Positions 51,357 to 60,238 of a DNA stretch of 64,000 nucleotides are shown in pieces (position 1 is the first letter of the stretch; each line of letters starts with the position of its first letter). Source of the stretch: Microbacteriaceae bacterium X2B (lineage in GTDB: Bacteria > Actinomycetota > Actinomycetes > Actinomycetales > Microbacteriaceae). The stretch is taken from positions 22,152 to 86,151 of the forward strand of contig SCPB01000006.1 of NCBI GenBank assembly GCA_005502445.1, given 5' to 3'. Below the pieces are notes generated by a model. It was not told the origin of the DNA. It worked only from the letters and a program-made list of their open reading frames with translations, and ran no database searches. The position numbers and the translations under genes are program-made.

Positions 51357-52655
51357 GTGCCCCCCGCCCCGACCGCGCTCGCCGCTCTGCCGGGGGTGAT
51401 CGCGCGGTACGGCGCGCATCCTCTCGCCCTGTGGGCGGCGTTCGCGGCCGTGCACCTCTGGCTCGGCTACCTCAACCTGTTCGGCCCGAACCTGCCGCTC
51501 GGCGACGTGACGCTCGTGTACCTCTTCTGGGTCGAGCAGGGCCTCATCGCCGGCAACTGGGTCGGCATCGAGACCTCGTGGGTGTACCCGATCGTGGCCC
51601 TGCTGCCGATGCTCGCGGCGTACGTGCTCGGGCCCGAGCCGTACGCGGTGTCGTGGCTGACGATCGTCATGGTGCTCGACGCCGTCGCGCTCCTGGCGAT
51701 CGCCGGCGTCGGTCGCCGGGTGCGCCATGCGGGCGCCGCCTGGTGGTGGATGCTCTACCTCGCCGCTCTCGGACCGATCGCGCTCGGCCGCATCGACTCG
51801 ATCACCGCGCCCCTGGCGATCGTGGCGCTCGCCCGGCTCGCGCAGAGCCCTCGGAGCGCCGCGGTGCTGCTCGCGATCGGGGCGTGGATCAAGGTGTGGC
51901 CAGCCGCGATGCTGCTCGCGGCCGTCGTCGCCCTGCGCGAGCGCTCGCGCGTCGCGCTCGCGACCGTCGCGGTCTCGATGGTCGTCGTCGCGGGCGGGCT
52001 CGCGCTCGGCGCGGGGGCCTCGCTGCTGTCGCCGATCACCGAGCAGTCGGGGCGCGGGCTGCAGGTCGAGGCGCCGATCGCGACGGCGTGGTTGTGGGCC
52101 GCCGCGGCGGGGCGGTGGAACGCTCACGTCTACTACGACCGCGGCATCCTCACCTGGCAGGTCTTCGGCGAGGGATCGCAGCAGGCGGCCGCGCTCGCGA
52201 CGCCCGCGCTCGCGCTCGTGGTGCTGCTCGTCGCCGGGCTCGGGGTGCTCGCGGTGCGCCGCGGCGTCGACGAGGTGCGCCTCGTGCCCGCTCTCGCTCT
52301 CGCGCTCGTCATGGCGCTCATCCTCGTGAACAAGGTGGGCTCACCGCAGTTCGCCACCTGGATCGCGGCACCCGTCGTGCTCGGGCTGCTGTGGCGGCCG
52401 CGCGGCGGGGTGTCGTTCCACGTGCCCGTCGTCGTCGCCGTGCTCATCGCGGTGCTCACCCAGGTCGTCTACCCCTTCCGCTACGGCGAGCTGCTCGGCC
52501 TGCAGGCGCCGATGCTCGCGGTGCTGTCGCTGCGCAACGCGCTGTACCTGGCGCTGCTCGGCTGGGCGCTCGTCGTGATCGTGCAGCTGATCCGGCGACC
52601 GCTCGCTCGCTCGCTGCATCCGGCACCGCACACGACGTCGGGCGTCTCACACTGA
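51357..52655 (+). CDS. Polytopic membrane glycosyltransferase (GT87/DUF2029-like)
   Basis: 432-residue membrane protein with about 10-11 helices. The first extracellular loop, after YLNLFGPNLPLGDV, has the acidic residue expected of GT-C enzymes, and AIGAWIKVWPAAMLLA is characteristic of the DUF2029/GT87 family of polyprenyl-phosphate-mannose-dependent transferases. GTG 51357 is 6 nt after TACGCT. Acceptor unknown; a cell-wall glycan or lipoglycan is likely. Confidence 0.72.
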   Translation: MPPAPTALAALPGVIARYGAHPLALWAAFAAVHLWLGYLNLFGPNLPLGDVTLVYLFWVEQGLIAGNWVGIETSWVYPIVALLPMLAAYVLGPEPYAVSWLTIVMVLDAVALLAIAGVGRRVRHAGAAWWWMLYLAALGPIALGRIDSITAPLAIVALARLAQSPRSAAVLLAIGAWIKVWPAAMLLAAVVALRERSRVALATVAVSMVVVAGGLALGAGASLLSPITEQSGRGLQVEAPIATAWLWAAAAGRWNAHVYYDRGILTWQVFGEGSQQAAALATPALALVVLLVAGLGVLAVRRGVDEVRLVPALALALVMALILVNKVGSPQFATWIAAPVVLGLLWRPRGGVSFHVPVVVAVLIAVLTQVVYPFRYGELLGLQAPMLAVLSLRNALYLALLGWALVVIVQLIRRPLARSLHPAPHTTSGVSH

Positions 52656-52797
52656 CAGGACCGTGCGAGGTACGTCGACTCGTGTGAGGTGCGGGTGGCG
52701 GGTGCGGGGCCCGGTGCGTGAGCGCGACGGATCTCTCGCGTGGCACGCTGGAGGTCGGCGGCACGGGCCGCCGCACGAGAGACCGGGAGCCGCTGCC

Positions 52798-53106
52798 ATG
52801 ATCGTCGCCTTCTCCGTCGCCCCCTCGGGTGGCACCTCGACCGACTCGGTGCACGACGCCGTCGCCGCCGCGGTACGGATCGTGCGCGATTCGGGGCTGC
52901 CGAACCGGACATCCTCGATGTTCACCGAGATCGAGGGGGAGTGGGCCGAGGTCATGGAGGTCGTGCGGCGCGCGACCGAGGCCGCCGGGCAGTATGGCAC
53001 GCGCGTCTCGCTCGTGCTCAAGGCCGACATCCGCCCCGGCCACGCGGGCGAGCTCGACGGCAAGGTCGAGCGACTCGAGGCGGCGATCTCCCGCCAGGAT
53101 CGGTAG
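52798..53106 (+). CDS. MTH1187/YkoF-like thiamine-binding protein
   Basis: 102-residue protein of the UPF0045/MTH1187 family, a ferredoxin-like fold that binds thiamine or hydroxymethylpyrimidine. It begins MIVAFSVAPSGGTSTDSVHD and contains FTEIEGEWAEVMEVVRRATE and RVSLVLKADIRPG, the family core. ATG 52798 is preceded by GGGAG; the upstream open frame is not conserved in character. No riboswitch was seen in 52656-52797. Confidence 0.85.
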   Translation: MIVAFSVAPSGGTSTDSVHDAVAAAVRIVRDSGLPNRTSSMFTEIEGEWAEVMEVVRRATEAAGQYGTRVSLVLKADIRPGHAGELDGKVERLEAAISRQDR

Positions 53107-53182
53107 AACGGGCTCGTCGGCGCGGCAGCGCAGGACAGGGCTCGTCGTTCGGCAATCACTCCGCGCGCCGCGCCCGTCCCTC

Positions 53183-55213
53183 TCAGGCGGCCAGCCCCCG
53201 CCGCTTCAGCAGGGGCGCGATCTCGGCGTCGCGCCCGCGGAACGCGCGATACGCCTCGAGCGGGTCGCCCGCGCCGCCGAGCCCGAGCACGTGGCGCCGG
53301 AAGCGGTCGCCGTTCTCGCGCGTGAGCCCGCCGTTCTCGCGGAACCACTCGACGGTGTCGGCGTCGAGCACCTCGCTCCAGATGTACGAATAGTATCCGG
53401 CCGAGTAGCCGCCCGAGAAGGTGTGGGCGAAGTAGGGCGACGAGTAGCGGGTCGGCGCCGCCGGGTTGTCCAGGCCCGCCGCGGCGAGTGCCTGCGCCTC
53501 GAACGCGGCGACGTCGGTGATCGCGGCGGCCTCGGCGGCGGAGAGTCGGTGCCAGGCCTGGTCGAGCAGGGCGGCGGCGAGGTACTCGGAGGTCGCGAAG
53601 CCCTCGCCCCAGGTGTCGGAGGCTCGGATGCGCTCGACCACCTCGGCGGGGATGCGCTCGCCGGTCTCGTGGTGCATGGCGTAGTCATCGAGGATCTCGG
53701 GCCAGAGCATCCACATCTCGTTGACCTGGCTCGGGAACTCGACGAAGTCGCGGTAGACGTTCGTGCCCGTGAACGAGGGGTAGACGACGTGCGCGAAGAG
53801 CCCGTGCAGGGCGTGGCCGAACTCGTGGAAGAAGGTGTTGACCTCGTCGTAGGTGAGCAGGGTCGGCTCGCCCGGTGACGGCTTGGGCACGTTGAGGTTG
53901 TTGACGACGACGGTCGGGTGGTCGAGCAGCTCGTTCTTGCCGATGAGCTCGTTCATCCACGCACCGCCGCGCTTCGAGTCGCGCGTATACAGGTCGAGCA
54001 GGTACAGGCCGAGCTCGGAGCCGTCGTCGTTGCGCACCTCGAACACGCGCACCTCGGGGTGGTAGCCGCCGAGGTCGGTGCGCTCGGTGAACGTGATGCC
54101 GTAGACGCGGGTCGCGGCGGCGAAGACGCCGTGGTGCAGCACGCGCTCGGCCTCGAAGTACGGCCGCAGCTCGCCGAAGTCGACGTCGTACTCGGCTTTG
54201 CGCACCTTCTCGCTGTAGAACGCCCAGTCGTGCGCCTCGATCGGGTGCCCGGCGAGGGCCTCGAGCATCTCCTGCTCGCGGCGGGCGTTGCGGGCCGCGG
54301 CGGGTGCGAGCTCGCCGAGCATCGCGGCGACGGCCTCGGGCGTTTTCGCCGTCTGGTCGGCCGTGACGAACGCGGCGTGGCTCTCGAAGCCGAGCAGCTC
54401 GGCGCGCTCGGCGCGGAGGCGCACGATCTCGAGCAGCACGTCGCGATTGTCGTGCTCGTTGCCGCGGGCGGCGCGCTGGCGGGATGCCCGCATGATGCGG
54501 GCGCGCAGGTCGCGGTTCGTGAGACTCGCAAGGTGCGGGTGCCCCGTCGGCAGCACGAGCGTGATGAGGTGCTTGCCGTCGAGCCCGCGCTCGGCGGCGG
54601 CCTGCGCCGCTGCCGAGATCTCGCCGGGCGTGAGCCCGTCGAGCTCGCGCGCGTCGTCGACGACGACCGCGAGGTCGTTGGTGTCGGCGAGCAGGTTCTT
54701 CTCGAAGCGCGTCTGCAGAACCGACAGCCGCTGGTTGAGCTCGGTCAGCCGCGCCTTCTCGGCCTCGCCGAGCCCGGCGCCGGCGAGCGTCATGCGCCGG
54801 TGGCGGCGCTCGACGAGGTAGCGCTGCTCGGGGCTCAGGTCGAGCTCGTCGAGCCGGGCATGGAGCCGCGCCACGCGCTCGTACAGGCGCGCGTCGAGCT
54901 CGATGGCGTCGTCGTGGGCCGCGAGCTGCGGAGCGTACTGCTCTTCGAGCGCGGCGATCGCGTCGGAGGAATCGGCCGAGCTCGCGTTGAAGAACACGCG
55001 CAGCACGCGCGTGAGCGTCTGGCCGCTGCGCTCGAGCGCCTCCATCGTGTTCTCGAAGCCGGGTTCCTCGCTCTGCGCGACGATCGCGTCGATCTCGGCG
55101 CGCTGCAGGCGCATGCCCTCCTCGATCGCGGGGCCGAAGTGATCCACGGCGATCTCGGCGAAAGGGGGCAGCTGGTAGGGGAGGGTGCTCGGCGAGAGGA
55201 AGGGATTGCTCAT
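53183..55213 (-). CDS. M3 family metallopeptidase (oligopeptidase A / Dcp-like)
   Basis: 676-residue zinc peptidase that degrades oligopeptides in the cytoplasm. The active site is FFHEFGHALHGLFAHV with the third ligand in FVEFPSQVNEMW. The N-terminal helical domain begins NPFLSPSTLPYQLPPF. The length is usual for Dcp/OpdA. ATG 55213 lies 6 nt after TAGGCT on the complement, a clear leaderless arrangement. Confidence 0.93.
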   Translation of the reverse strand: MSNPFLSPSTLPYQLPPFAEIAVDHFGPAIEEGMRLQRAEIDAIVAQSEEPGFENTMEALERSGQTLTRVLRVFFNASSADSSDAIAALEEQYAPQLAAHDDAIELDARLYERVARLHARLDELDLSPEQRYLVERRHRRMTLAGAGLGEAEKARLTELNQRLSVLQTRFEKNLLADTNDLAVVVDDARELDGLTPGEISAAAQAAAERGLDGKHLITLVLPTGHPHLASLTNRDLRARIMRASRQRAARGNEHDNRDVLLEIVRLRAERAELLGFESHAAFVTADQTAKTPEAVAAMLGELAPAAARNARREQEMLEALAGHPIEAHDWAFYSEKVRKAEYDVDFGELRPYFEAERVLHHGVFAAATRVYGITFTERTDLGGYHPEVRVFEVRNDDGSELGLYLLDLYTRDSKRGGAWMNELIGKNELLDHPTVVVNNLNVPKPSPGEPTLLTYDEVNTFFHEFGHALHGLFAHVVYPSFTGTNVYRDFVEFPSQVNEMWMLWPEILDDYAMHHETGERIPAEVVERIRASDTWGEGFATSEYLAAALLDQAWHRLSAAEAAAITDVAAFEAQALAAAGLDNPAAPTRYSSPYFAHTFSGGYSAGYYSYIWSEVLDADTVEWFRENGGLTRENGDRFRRHVLGLGGAGDPLEAYRAFRGRDAEIAPLLKRRGLAA

Positions 55214-55263
55214 TCCGCCAGCCTACGGGTGGCGGTCATCCCGGTTCCCGAAGTCGCGAAGGG

Positions 55264-55500
55264 TCAGTCCTCGCCGGATGGCGCGCTGATCAGCACCGCC
55301 CCGTCGGGCGACTGCCGGATGACCGTGCCGTCGTCGAGCTCGACCACGGGCCTGCCCTCGAGCCAGGTGAGGGTCCACCGCCACTGCGTCGTGTCGAACC
55401 CGAGCAGGTCGCCCTCGACGGCGCGGATCGCCGCACGCACCTCGGCGCTGATCCGGGCCGGCGGCTCCCCGCCGACGGCCCACCGGGTTCCGAGCTGCAT
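55264..55500 (-). CDS. Small conserved-looking hypothetical protein
   Basis: 78-residue acidic protein of unknown function, with the pattern MQLGTRWAVGGEPPARI, then AIRAVEGDLLG and WRWTLTWLEGRPVVELDDGT. No domain recognised. AAGGAGC precedes the ATG at 8 nt spacing, supporting a real gene. It is 16 nt downstream of valS and probably cotranscribed with it. Confidence 0.65.
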   Translation of the reverse strand: MQLGTRWAVGGEPPARISAEVRAAIRAVEGDLLGFDTTQWRWTLTWLEGRPVVELDDGTVIRQSPDGAVLISAPSGED

Positions 55501-55516
55501 GATCGGTGCTCCTTCT

Positions 55517-58129
55517 CTATTGCGCGTCGGGCGCCGGAGCGAGCTCGATCGCGAGCACCTCGACGGTCTCGCCCTGCTGGATGTCGAGCACGGCGATGCG
55601 GCCGACCGCCTTGAGGTCGGCGGCGGCCTCGGCGAGCAGGAGCGGCGCCGAGATCGTCGCGTGCGCGACGGGCGTCTTCTGCGATGCCTTCGCGTCGGTC
55701 TTCGCGCGCCGGATGCCGATGAGCGCCTCCGAGACGAGGGGCAGCAGGCCGCTCGGCGCGGCGTCGACGCCGAGCTCGTCGACCGTCGGCCACGGGGCGG
55801 TGTGCACGCTGCCGCTGCGGCCGTCGGAGGCGTCGTGGGTCCAGCTCCACACCTCCTCGGTCGCGAAGGGGATGACCGGCGCGAGCAGGCGCAGCATGAC
55901 GTCGACTGCCCGGCGCAGCGAGGTCACGGCGCTCGCCCGGCCCTCGGCGCGGTCGTCGGCGTCGCCGATGGTCGAGCCGTAGGCGCGCTCCTTGACGAGC
56001 TCGAGGTAGTCGTCGCAGAAGGTCCAGAAGAACTGCTCGGTGACCTCGAGGGCGCGCGCGTGGTCGTACTCCTCGAAGGCGCGCGTCGCCTGGCGAACGA
56101 CGTCGCCGAGGGTGGCGAGCATGTCGAGGTCGAGCGGGTCGGTGACCGCCCCCTCGCCCTCGGGCACGGGGAAGGAGTAGACGAACTTGGACGCGTTGAG
56201 CACCTTGATGGCGAGGCGCCGGCCGATCTTCATCTGCTTCGGGTTCTGCGGGTCGAAGGCGGCGTCGGTGCCGAGGCGCGAGGAGGCCGCCCAGTAGCGC
56301 ACGGCGTCCGAGCCGTGCTCGTCGAGCATGCCCTGCGGGGTGACAACGTTGCCCTTCGACTTCGACATCTTCTTGCGGTCGGGGTCGACGATGAAGCCCG
56401 AGATGCCGGCGTGCTTCCACGGAACCGTGCCGTGCTCGAGCTCGGCGCGCAGCACCGTCGAGAACAGCCAGGTGCGGATGATGTCTTGACCCTGGCTGCG
56501 CAGGTCGTAGGGGAAGACGAGGTCGAACAGCTCCGGGTCGTCCTCCCACTTCGCGGCGATCTGCGGGGTGAGCGACGAGGTCGCCCAGGTGTCCATGATG
56601 TCGAGCTCACCGATGAAGCCGCCGGGCGCGCCGCGCTGCGCCTCGTCGAAGCCGGGGGCCGGCATCGAGGAGGGGTCGACGGGCAGCATGTCCTCGGTCG
56701 GCACGATCGGCTCGCCGGTCTGCTCGCCGTTCTCGTCGAGGCGGTACCAGACGGGGATCGGCACGCCGAAGAACCGCTGGCGCGAGATGAGCCAGTCGCC
56801 CGAGAGCCCGCCGACCCAGTTCTCGTAGCGCACGCGCATGAAGTCGGGGTGGAAGGAGATCGCCCGGCCGTTCTCGAGCAGGCGCTCGCGCAGGGCCTCG
56901 TCGCGCGCGCCGTTGGCGATGTACCACTGGCGGGTGGTGACGATCTCGAGCGGCTTGTCGCCCTTCTCGAAGAACTTCACGGGGTGCGTGATGGGGCGCG
57001 GGTCGCCGTGCAGGTCGCCCGATTCGCGCAGCAGCTCGACCGTGCGCGCCTTCGCGCTGAACACGGTCTTGCCGGCGAGCTCGGCATACACCGCGAGCGC
57101 GTCGCCCTCGATCCCCTCGGGGGCGTCGGCGAGGATGCGGCCGTCCTTCCCGAGGATCGGCCGCGTCGGCAGGTCCAGCTCCCGCCACCACACCACATCG
57201 GTCACGTCGCCGAAGGTGCAGACCATCGCGATGCCGGAGCCCTTCTCCTGCTGGGCGAGGTGGTGGGCCACGACGGGCACCTCGACGCCGAACAGCGGCG
57301 TGCGCACGGTGGTGCCGAACAGCGGCTGGTAGCGGGGGTCGTCGGGATGCGCGACGAGCGCCACGCAGGCGGCGATCAGTTCGGGCCGGGTCGTCTCGAT
57401 CTCGATCGTACCTCCGTCGGGTCGATGGAAGCTCACCCGGTGGAAGGCCCCGGGCATGTCCTTGTCTTCGAGCTCGGCCTGCGCGACGGCCGTGCGGAAG
57501 GTCACGTCCCACAGGGTGGGCGCATCCGCCCGGTACGCCTCGCCCCGGGCGAGGTTGCGCAGGAAGGCGCGCTGCGCGACGCGCTGGGCCTCGTCGCCGA
57601 TCGTGCGGTAGGTCTGGGTCCAGTCGACGCTGAGGCCGAGGGCGCGCCAGAGGTCTTCGAACTGCTTCTCGTCCTCGACGGTGAGCCGCTCGCACAGCTC
57701 GATGAAGGTGCGCCGGCTCACCGGGACCTGCTCGGCGGGCTTGCCGCCGCCGGCGCCCCCGCCCTCGAAGGGCGGGGTGAAGCCGGGCTCGTAGGGCAGG
57801 GAGGGGTCGCAGCGCACCCCGTAGTAGTTCTGCACGCGGCGCTCGGTCGGCAGGCCGTTGTCGTCCCAGCCCATCGGGTAGAAGAGGTGCCGGCCGCGCA
57901 TGCGCTGGAACCGCGCGGCGAGGTCCATGTGCGTGTAGCTGAAGACGTGGCCGATGTGCAGCGAGCCCGAGGCGGTAGGCGGGGGAGTGTCGATCGCGTA
58001 GACGGCGTCCTTGCCGGCTGCGAGCGCGGCATCCCGGTCGAAGCGGTACGTGCCCTGCTGCTCCCACGTCTCGCCCCACTTCGGTTCGAGACCTTCCAGG
58101 GCGGGCTTGTCGGGGATCGCGTGGCTCAT
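55517..58129 (-). CDS. valS: Valyl-tRNA synthetase
   Basis: 870-residue class Ia synthetase. HIGH motif in SLHIGHVFSYTHMDLAA, editing domain (CP1) with KTVFSAKART and RQWYIANGA, and KMSKS in RKKMSKSKGNVVTP. The anticodon-binding domain is followed by a short beta-rich tail; the C-terminal coiled-coil arm of E. coli-type ValRS is not seen, indicating the shorter actinobacterial/archaeal-like form. ATG 58129 (MSHAIPDKPALEGLEPKW) is preferred over a start 9 codons upstream. No T-box was found in its leader. Confidence 0.95.
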   Translation of the reverse strand: MSHAIPDKPALEGLEPKWGETWEQQGTYRFDRDAALAAGKDAVYAIDTPPPTASGSLHIGHVFSYTHMDLAARFQRMRGRHLFYPMGWDDNGLPTERRVQNYYGVRCDPSLPYEPGFTPPFEGGGAGGGKPAEQVPVSRRTFIELCERLTVEDEKQFEDLWRALGLSVDWTQTYRTIGDEAQRVAQRAFLRNLARGEAYRADAPTLWDVTFRTAVAQAELEDKDMPGAFHRVSFHRPDGGTIEIETTRPELIAACVALVAHPDDPRYQPLFGTTVRTPLFGVEVPVVAHHLAQQEKGSGIAMVCTFGDVTDVVWWRELDLPTRPILGKDGRILADAPEGIEGDALAVYAELAGKTVFSAKARTVELLRESGDLHGDPRPITHPVKFFEKGDKPLEIVTTRQWYIANGARDEALRERLLENGRAISFHPDFMRVRYENWVGGLSGDWLISRQRFFGVPIPVWYRLDENGEQTGEPIVPTEDMLPVDPSSMPAPGFDEAQRGAPGGFIGELDIMDTWATSSLTPQIAAKWEDDPELFDLVFPYDLRSQGQDIIRTWLFSTVLRAELEHGTVPWKHAGISGFIVDPDRKKMSKSKGNVVTPQGMLDEHGSDAVRYWAASSRLGTDAAFDPQNPKQMKIGRRLAIKVLNASKFVYSFPVPEGEGAVTDPLDLDMLATLGDVVRQATRAFEEYDHARALEVTEQFFWTFCDDYLELVKERAYGSTIGDADDRAEGRASAVTSLRRAVDVMLRLLAPVIPFATEEVWSWTHDASDGRSGSVHTAPWPTVDELGVDAAPSGLLPLVSEALIGIRRAKTDAKASQKTPVAHATISAPLLLAEAAADLKAVGRIAVLDIQQGETVEVLAIELAPAPDAQ

Positions 58130-58160
58130 GGGGTTCTCGCTCCGTATGGGCGGCACCGTG

Positions 58161-58425
58161 TCAGAGGAAAAGAGGTGCCTGGGTGTGGGATGTCACTCCA
58201 TCGTATCGGGCGGTGTGCGCGGTGGCCGCGGGAGCTCGGTCGGGACTGAGTTCGCCTATGGGTTGTGGCGCCGCCCCAATCCCGGCTCCCTGGAACCCCG
58301 CCTTGACATAGGTGGCGCGGATGTGGCCGTCGGCGGCGATGAGGATCGTGCCGATCGGCGCATCGCCGATGAATGCCCCGACGGCCGTGTCGGAAGTCAG
58401 TCGGGTGGTGCAGTGCTGCGGTTGA
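58161..58425 (-). pseudogene. Possible 3' remnant of a gene, GNAT-like
   Basis: On the complement a frame ending at TGA 58163-58161 reads protein-like text (AFIGDAPIGTILIAADGHIR, then ATYVKAGFQGAGIGAAPQ) with no usable start codon; it is closed upstream by a stop close to the hipBA operator. YVxxGFQGxGIG resembles the acetyl-CoA loop of GNAT acetyltransferases. It may be the remainder of a gene cut by insertion of the adjacent hipBA module. Weak evidence. Confidence 0.3.
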
Positions 58426-58436
58426 TAACGAAAACG

Positions 58437-58456
58437 ACATCACAGTGTGGTGATGT
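58437..58456 (+). promoter_or_regulatory. Inverted-repeat operator of the hipBA-like module
   Basis: ACATCAC (58437-58443) and GTGATGT (58450-58456) form a perfect 7-bp dyad with a 6-nt spacer; a further partial copy ACATCATC starts at 58462. A -10 hexamer TATGAT follows at 58477-58482, so the dyad covers the -35 region. HipB-type antitoxins autorepress through such sites. Confidence 0.65.
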
Positions 58457-58506
58457 GAAAAACATCATCATTGGGCTATGATCTCGAAAACCGGATCGGA
58501 GGCGTC

Positions 58507-58731
58507 ATGCGCAGCGCACGAATCAACGACCCTGGCGAGCTGGGAATCATCCTGCGCGAAGCGCGAACCGCCAAAGGGCTCAGCCAGCGTGAGCTGGCCA
58601 AGCGTCTCGGAGTGACACAGAAGTACATCGTGGAGCTCGAAGCGGGCAAACCCACCAAAGCCATCAACCGGCTGTTCGAGTTCGCCCTAGAGACCGGCAT
58701 CACCTTCAGGACTGAGAGCCGCGATGGCTGA
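58507..58731 (+). CDS. hipB: HipB-like antitoxin, Xre-family HTH
   Basis: 74-residue regulator with a helix-turn-helix LSQRELAKRLGVTQKYIVEL followed by EAGKPTKAINRLFEFALETG, the typical HipB ending. ATG 58507 has GGAGG 4 nt upstream; TTG 58471 would begin before the -10 element and is rejected. The end overlaps the toxin start by 8 nt, the usual HipBA coupling. GC content is visibly lower than in the flanking genes. Confidence 0.88.
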   Translation: MRSARINDPGELGIILREARTAKGLSQRELAKRLGVTQKYIVELEAGKPTKAINRLFEFALETGITFRTESRDG

Positions 58732-60127
58732 GCTGCGCGTCGAACTGTACGGCACTCACGTTGGCGACCTCATCGAAAAGGCGAGCACCTTCGACTTCCG
58801 AGTTGCCGACGCGGGCGTGGAGCGCTTCGGGGTGGGTAGTACGGTGCTGTCGTTCGCCGTGCCGCTTGCGCGGACATCGCTGCCGAGAAAGGCACCCGTG
58901 CGGCGCAACTTCTTCGACGAAGTGCTGCCCGAAGGGCGAGCTCGCACCCGACTGGCCGGAAACGCTTCGATCGCACCGGACTACACGATCGGGATGCTGC
59001 AACGCTACGGCCGCGATGTCGCCGGCGCGCTACAAATCTGGAACCCCGACGCGCCCGGCGAACCGAAAACCCCTACTGTCTCACCGGTGGACGACGAAAG
59101 AATCCGTCAGATCCTCGCCGAGGTTGGCAGCGCCCCGATCGGCAACACCACCGCGCGCAGGATCTCATCCCTCGCCGGCGTGCAAGACAAGATCGTCCTC
59201 GCCAAGACCCCGCAAGGGTGGGCCGAACCGCTTGACGGGTTCCCCTCGACTCACATCATCAAGCCGATCGTCGCCAGCATGCCGTCGCTGATCTTCGATG
59301 AAGAGTACGGCGCACGGATCGCCCGTCACCTCGGCCTGACCTCATTCGACACAGCCCTGGTCGACTTCGCCGGCGTAACCGCACTCGTCATCGAACGCTA
59401 CGACCGCACCCCCACCACCGAGGACGGGCGCCTCCACCAAGAAGATTTCAACCAAGCACTCGGATACGGCGGAGAGGCCAAATACGAAAGCGAAGGCCAC
59501 GCCGGCCTCGCAGCGATCGCAGAACTGCTGCGCCGCCAGATTGGCCACCGTGCCACGACCGACCTGTTGAGGCTGACCACCCTGTCGGTCGCCGTCGGAA
59601 ACCTAGACATGCACGCCAAGAACATCTCCGTGCTCCACCTCCCCGACGGCACAGCACAACTTGCCCCCGCCTACGACGTCGTCCCACAAATCCATCAGCC
59701 CATCGATCAGGACTTCGCGTTCCGCATCAACGGCATCTTCGAACACGACAGAATCACGCTCACGGACCTCATCGCCGAAGGCGAACGATGGAGGGTTCCC
59801 AGCGCCGAGGAAGTCGTGCACAGAACCGTGAGCGAGGTCGCTGAGTTCGTGAATACGAACCGGGCCAGTCCCGGCGCTCACCACTCGCTCACCTCCGACA
59901 TCCAACGAATGTGCGACAACCTTCTCAGCGGTCGGGGCACCAGCGGTGCGCCCGCAAGCAAATCGTTCACGACGAGGAGCCCCACCCGCCGCAAGGCGAA
60001 AGGATCAGGCGCCACACCGAACGGCGGAAACGGCGGTAGCTACTCCGACCGCGACCGACCGGAGGCTGACTTCGAGCTTCGCGAACTGCCCAACAGCCCC
60101 GGGGGTTGGGGCGGGCCGAAGGAATGA
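58724..60127 (+). CDS. hipA: HipA-family serine/threonine kinase toxin
   Basis: 467-residue kinase. The N-terminal HipA domain has FFDEVLPEGRAR; the core has SSLAGVQDKIVLA and ATP-binding STHIIKP, catalytic Asp295 in NLDMHAKN and metal-binding Asp318 in APAYDVVP. In relatives it phosphorylates glutamyl-tRNA synthetase and causes growth arrest. After about residue 395 there is an unusual 70-residue, Gly/Ser/Arg-rich tail not part of the HipA fold. Codon use is less GC-biased than in neighbours, suggesting acquisition. Confidence 0.9.
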   Translation: MAELRVELYGTHVGDLIEKASTFDFRVADAGVERFGVGSTVLSFAVPLARTSLPRKAPVRRNFFDEVLPEGRARTRLAGNASIAPDYTIGMLQRYGRDVAGALQIWNPDAPGEPKTPTVSPVDDERIRQILAEVGSAPIGNTTARRISSLAGVQDKIVLAKTPQGWAEPLDGFPSTHIIKPIVASMPSLIFDEEYGARIARHLGLTSFDTALVDFAGVTALVIERYDRTPTTEDGRLHQEDFNQALGYGGEAKYESEGHAGLAAIAELLRRQIGHRATTDLLRLTTLSVAVGNLDMHAKNISVLHLPDGTAQLAPAYDVVPQIHQPIDQDFAFRINGIFEHDRITLTDLIAEGERWRVPSAEEVVHRTVSEVAEFVNTNRASPGAHHSLTSDIQRMCDNLLSGRGTSGAPASKSFTTRSPTRRKAKGSGATPNGGNGGSYSDRDRPEADFELRELPNSPGGWGGPKE

Positions 60128-60238
60128 CCGCCGAACCGTTCAGCGCACCGTGTGAATCCCTCTGGCGTGTCTGGAGAGCGGATCTCTGGTGCCAGCCCCG
60201 CGCTAGGGAGTTGATTACGAGGGTTGCTGCGAGGGGGG

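Noticed and set aside
58130..58443. 105-residue ORF upstream of valS on the minus strand
   Set aside because: His/Arg-rich text typical of a shadow frame; another frame of the same strand looks more protein-like (listed as a possible remnant).
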